Source: Prevotella sp. (GTDB taxonomy: Bacteria; Bacteroidota; Bacteroidia; Bacteroidales; Bacteroidaceae). Taken from it: 5,295 nt of DNA. Both the position numbers and the translations under genes were made by a program. Positions 4,981 to 5,295 of the stretch are shown one piece after another. The DNA lies in contig JAEEZP010000155.1 of the NCBI GenBank assembly GCA_016291915.1, forward strand, positions 1 through 5,295. The letters are read 5' to 3'. Numbering within the stretch: the first letter of the stretch is position 1; every line of letters starts with the position of its first letter. The notes beneath the pieces were generated by a model. That model saw only the letters and a list, made by a program, of their open reading frames with translations. It was not told the origin of the DNA and did not search any database.

Positions 4981-5295
4981 ATGAAGAGAGGTATCTTTTT
5001 GTGGTCCATGTGTGTGTTATTGCTGGGAAGTCTTTTTATCAGTTGTACAGAGAAGTCATCCGGTGTGAAACCTGTTAACGGACTTCTGACAGAGGCTATT
5101 GGGGCAGGTGAGGCTCCCCAAAGTGTAAAAGATGTAATGCAGACGCCAGAGGTGGATGGTCGTTATGAAGTGATTCTGGGAGATAAGGACAGTGAGTTAA
5201 GCGTATGGTCGTTGATGCATTGCTCGCAGACATTGTCTTCTGAGAACTACGGTGTTCTTGTCAGTAGGGCTAATGGTCAGACAATCACTGCCTTA
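4981..5295 (+). CDS. Lipoprotein of unknown function (3' end beyond window)
   Basis: An open frame of 105 codons runs from ATG 4981 to the window edge without a stop. The N-terminus is a lipoprotein signal: MKRG, a hydrophobic stretch (5-20) and the lipobox FISC, with Cys22 as the first mature residue, followed by TEKSSG. The visible mature part (23-105) is soluble and predicted extracytoplasmic, with a strand-like stretch RYEVILGD (64-71) and a later YGVLVSRANGQTITAL (90-105). I do not recognise the family. The gene lies 72 bp after the RbsD/FucU-like lipoprotein gene on the same strand. I see neither a convincing TAnnTTTG box nor a terminator in that gap, so the two may be co-transcribed. 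Two adjacent lipoproteins suggest a shared cell-envelope role, but that is context only. Confidence 0.8.
   Translation, partial: MKRGIFLWSMCVLLLGSLFISCTEKSSGVKPVNGLLTEAIGAGEAPQSVKDVMQTPEVDGRYEVILGDKDSELSVWSLMHCSQTLSSENYGVLVSRANGQTITAL

Overview
The window looks like chromosomal DNA of a Bacteroidota species, most likely Prevotella or a close relative. Five start regions carry the Bacteroidota core promoter, with a -7 box TAnnTTTG and, 18-20 bp upstream, a -33 box TTTG or a one-mismatch version. There are no convincing Shine-Dalgarno sites, the tRNA gene does not encode its CCA, and the protein families (an oversized LptF/LptG permease, a START-like domain protein, lipoproteins with short lipoboxes) fit this phylum. 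The genus is inference; no marker gene was compared.

Minus-strand block (1-3857). In transcription order it holds a small START-like domain protein (3857-3459), a LptF/LptG-family lipopolysaccharide-export permease (3345-1441), bifunctional riboflavin enzyme RibBA (1426-218) and the first 32 codons of an aspartate-aminotransferase-type PLP enzyme (from 98, running off the left edge). The START-like gene, the permease and the aminotransferase each have their own promoter. RibBA sits 14 bp behind the permease, has no promoter of its own that I can see, and is probably co-transcribed with it. The permease start must be ATG 3345: the longer reading from TTG 3387 lies inside the promoter -7 box.

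Centre (3858-4350). A divergent regulatory region separates the START-like gene from a CAU-anticodon tRNA (3991-4064), which has its own promoter and a strong intrinsic terminator (4075-4104). After it comes a non-coding stretch with five degenerate direct repeats at an exact 22-bp period (4127-4236), then the promoter of the next gene. These repeats are the least explained item in the window.

Plus-strand right end (4351-5295). Two lipoprotein genes are read rightward. The first (4351-4908) is a lipoprotein version of the RbsD/FucU sugar-mutarotase fold: its His/Asp pair, a second His and a PYxx motif align with ribose pyranase, but it carries a signal peptide and lipobox. The second (from 4981) is cut by the window edge and has no recognisable family. 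No mobile element, CRISPR array or defence system is visible.
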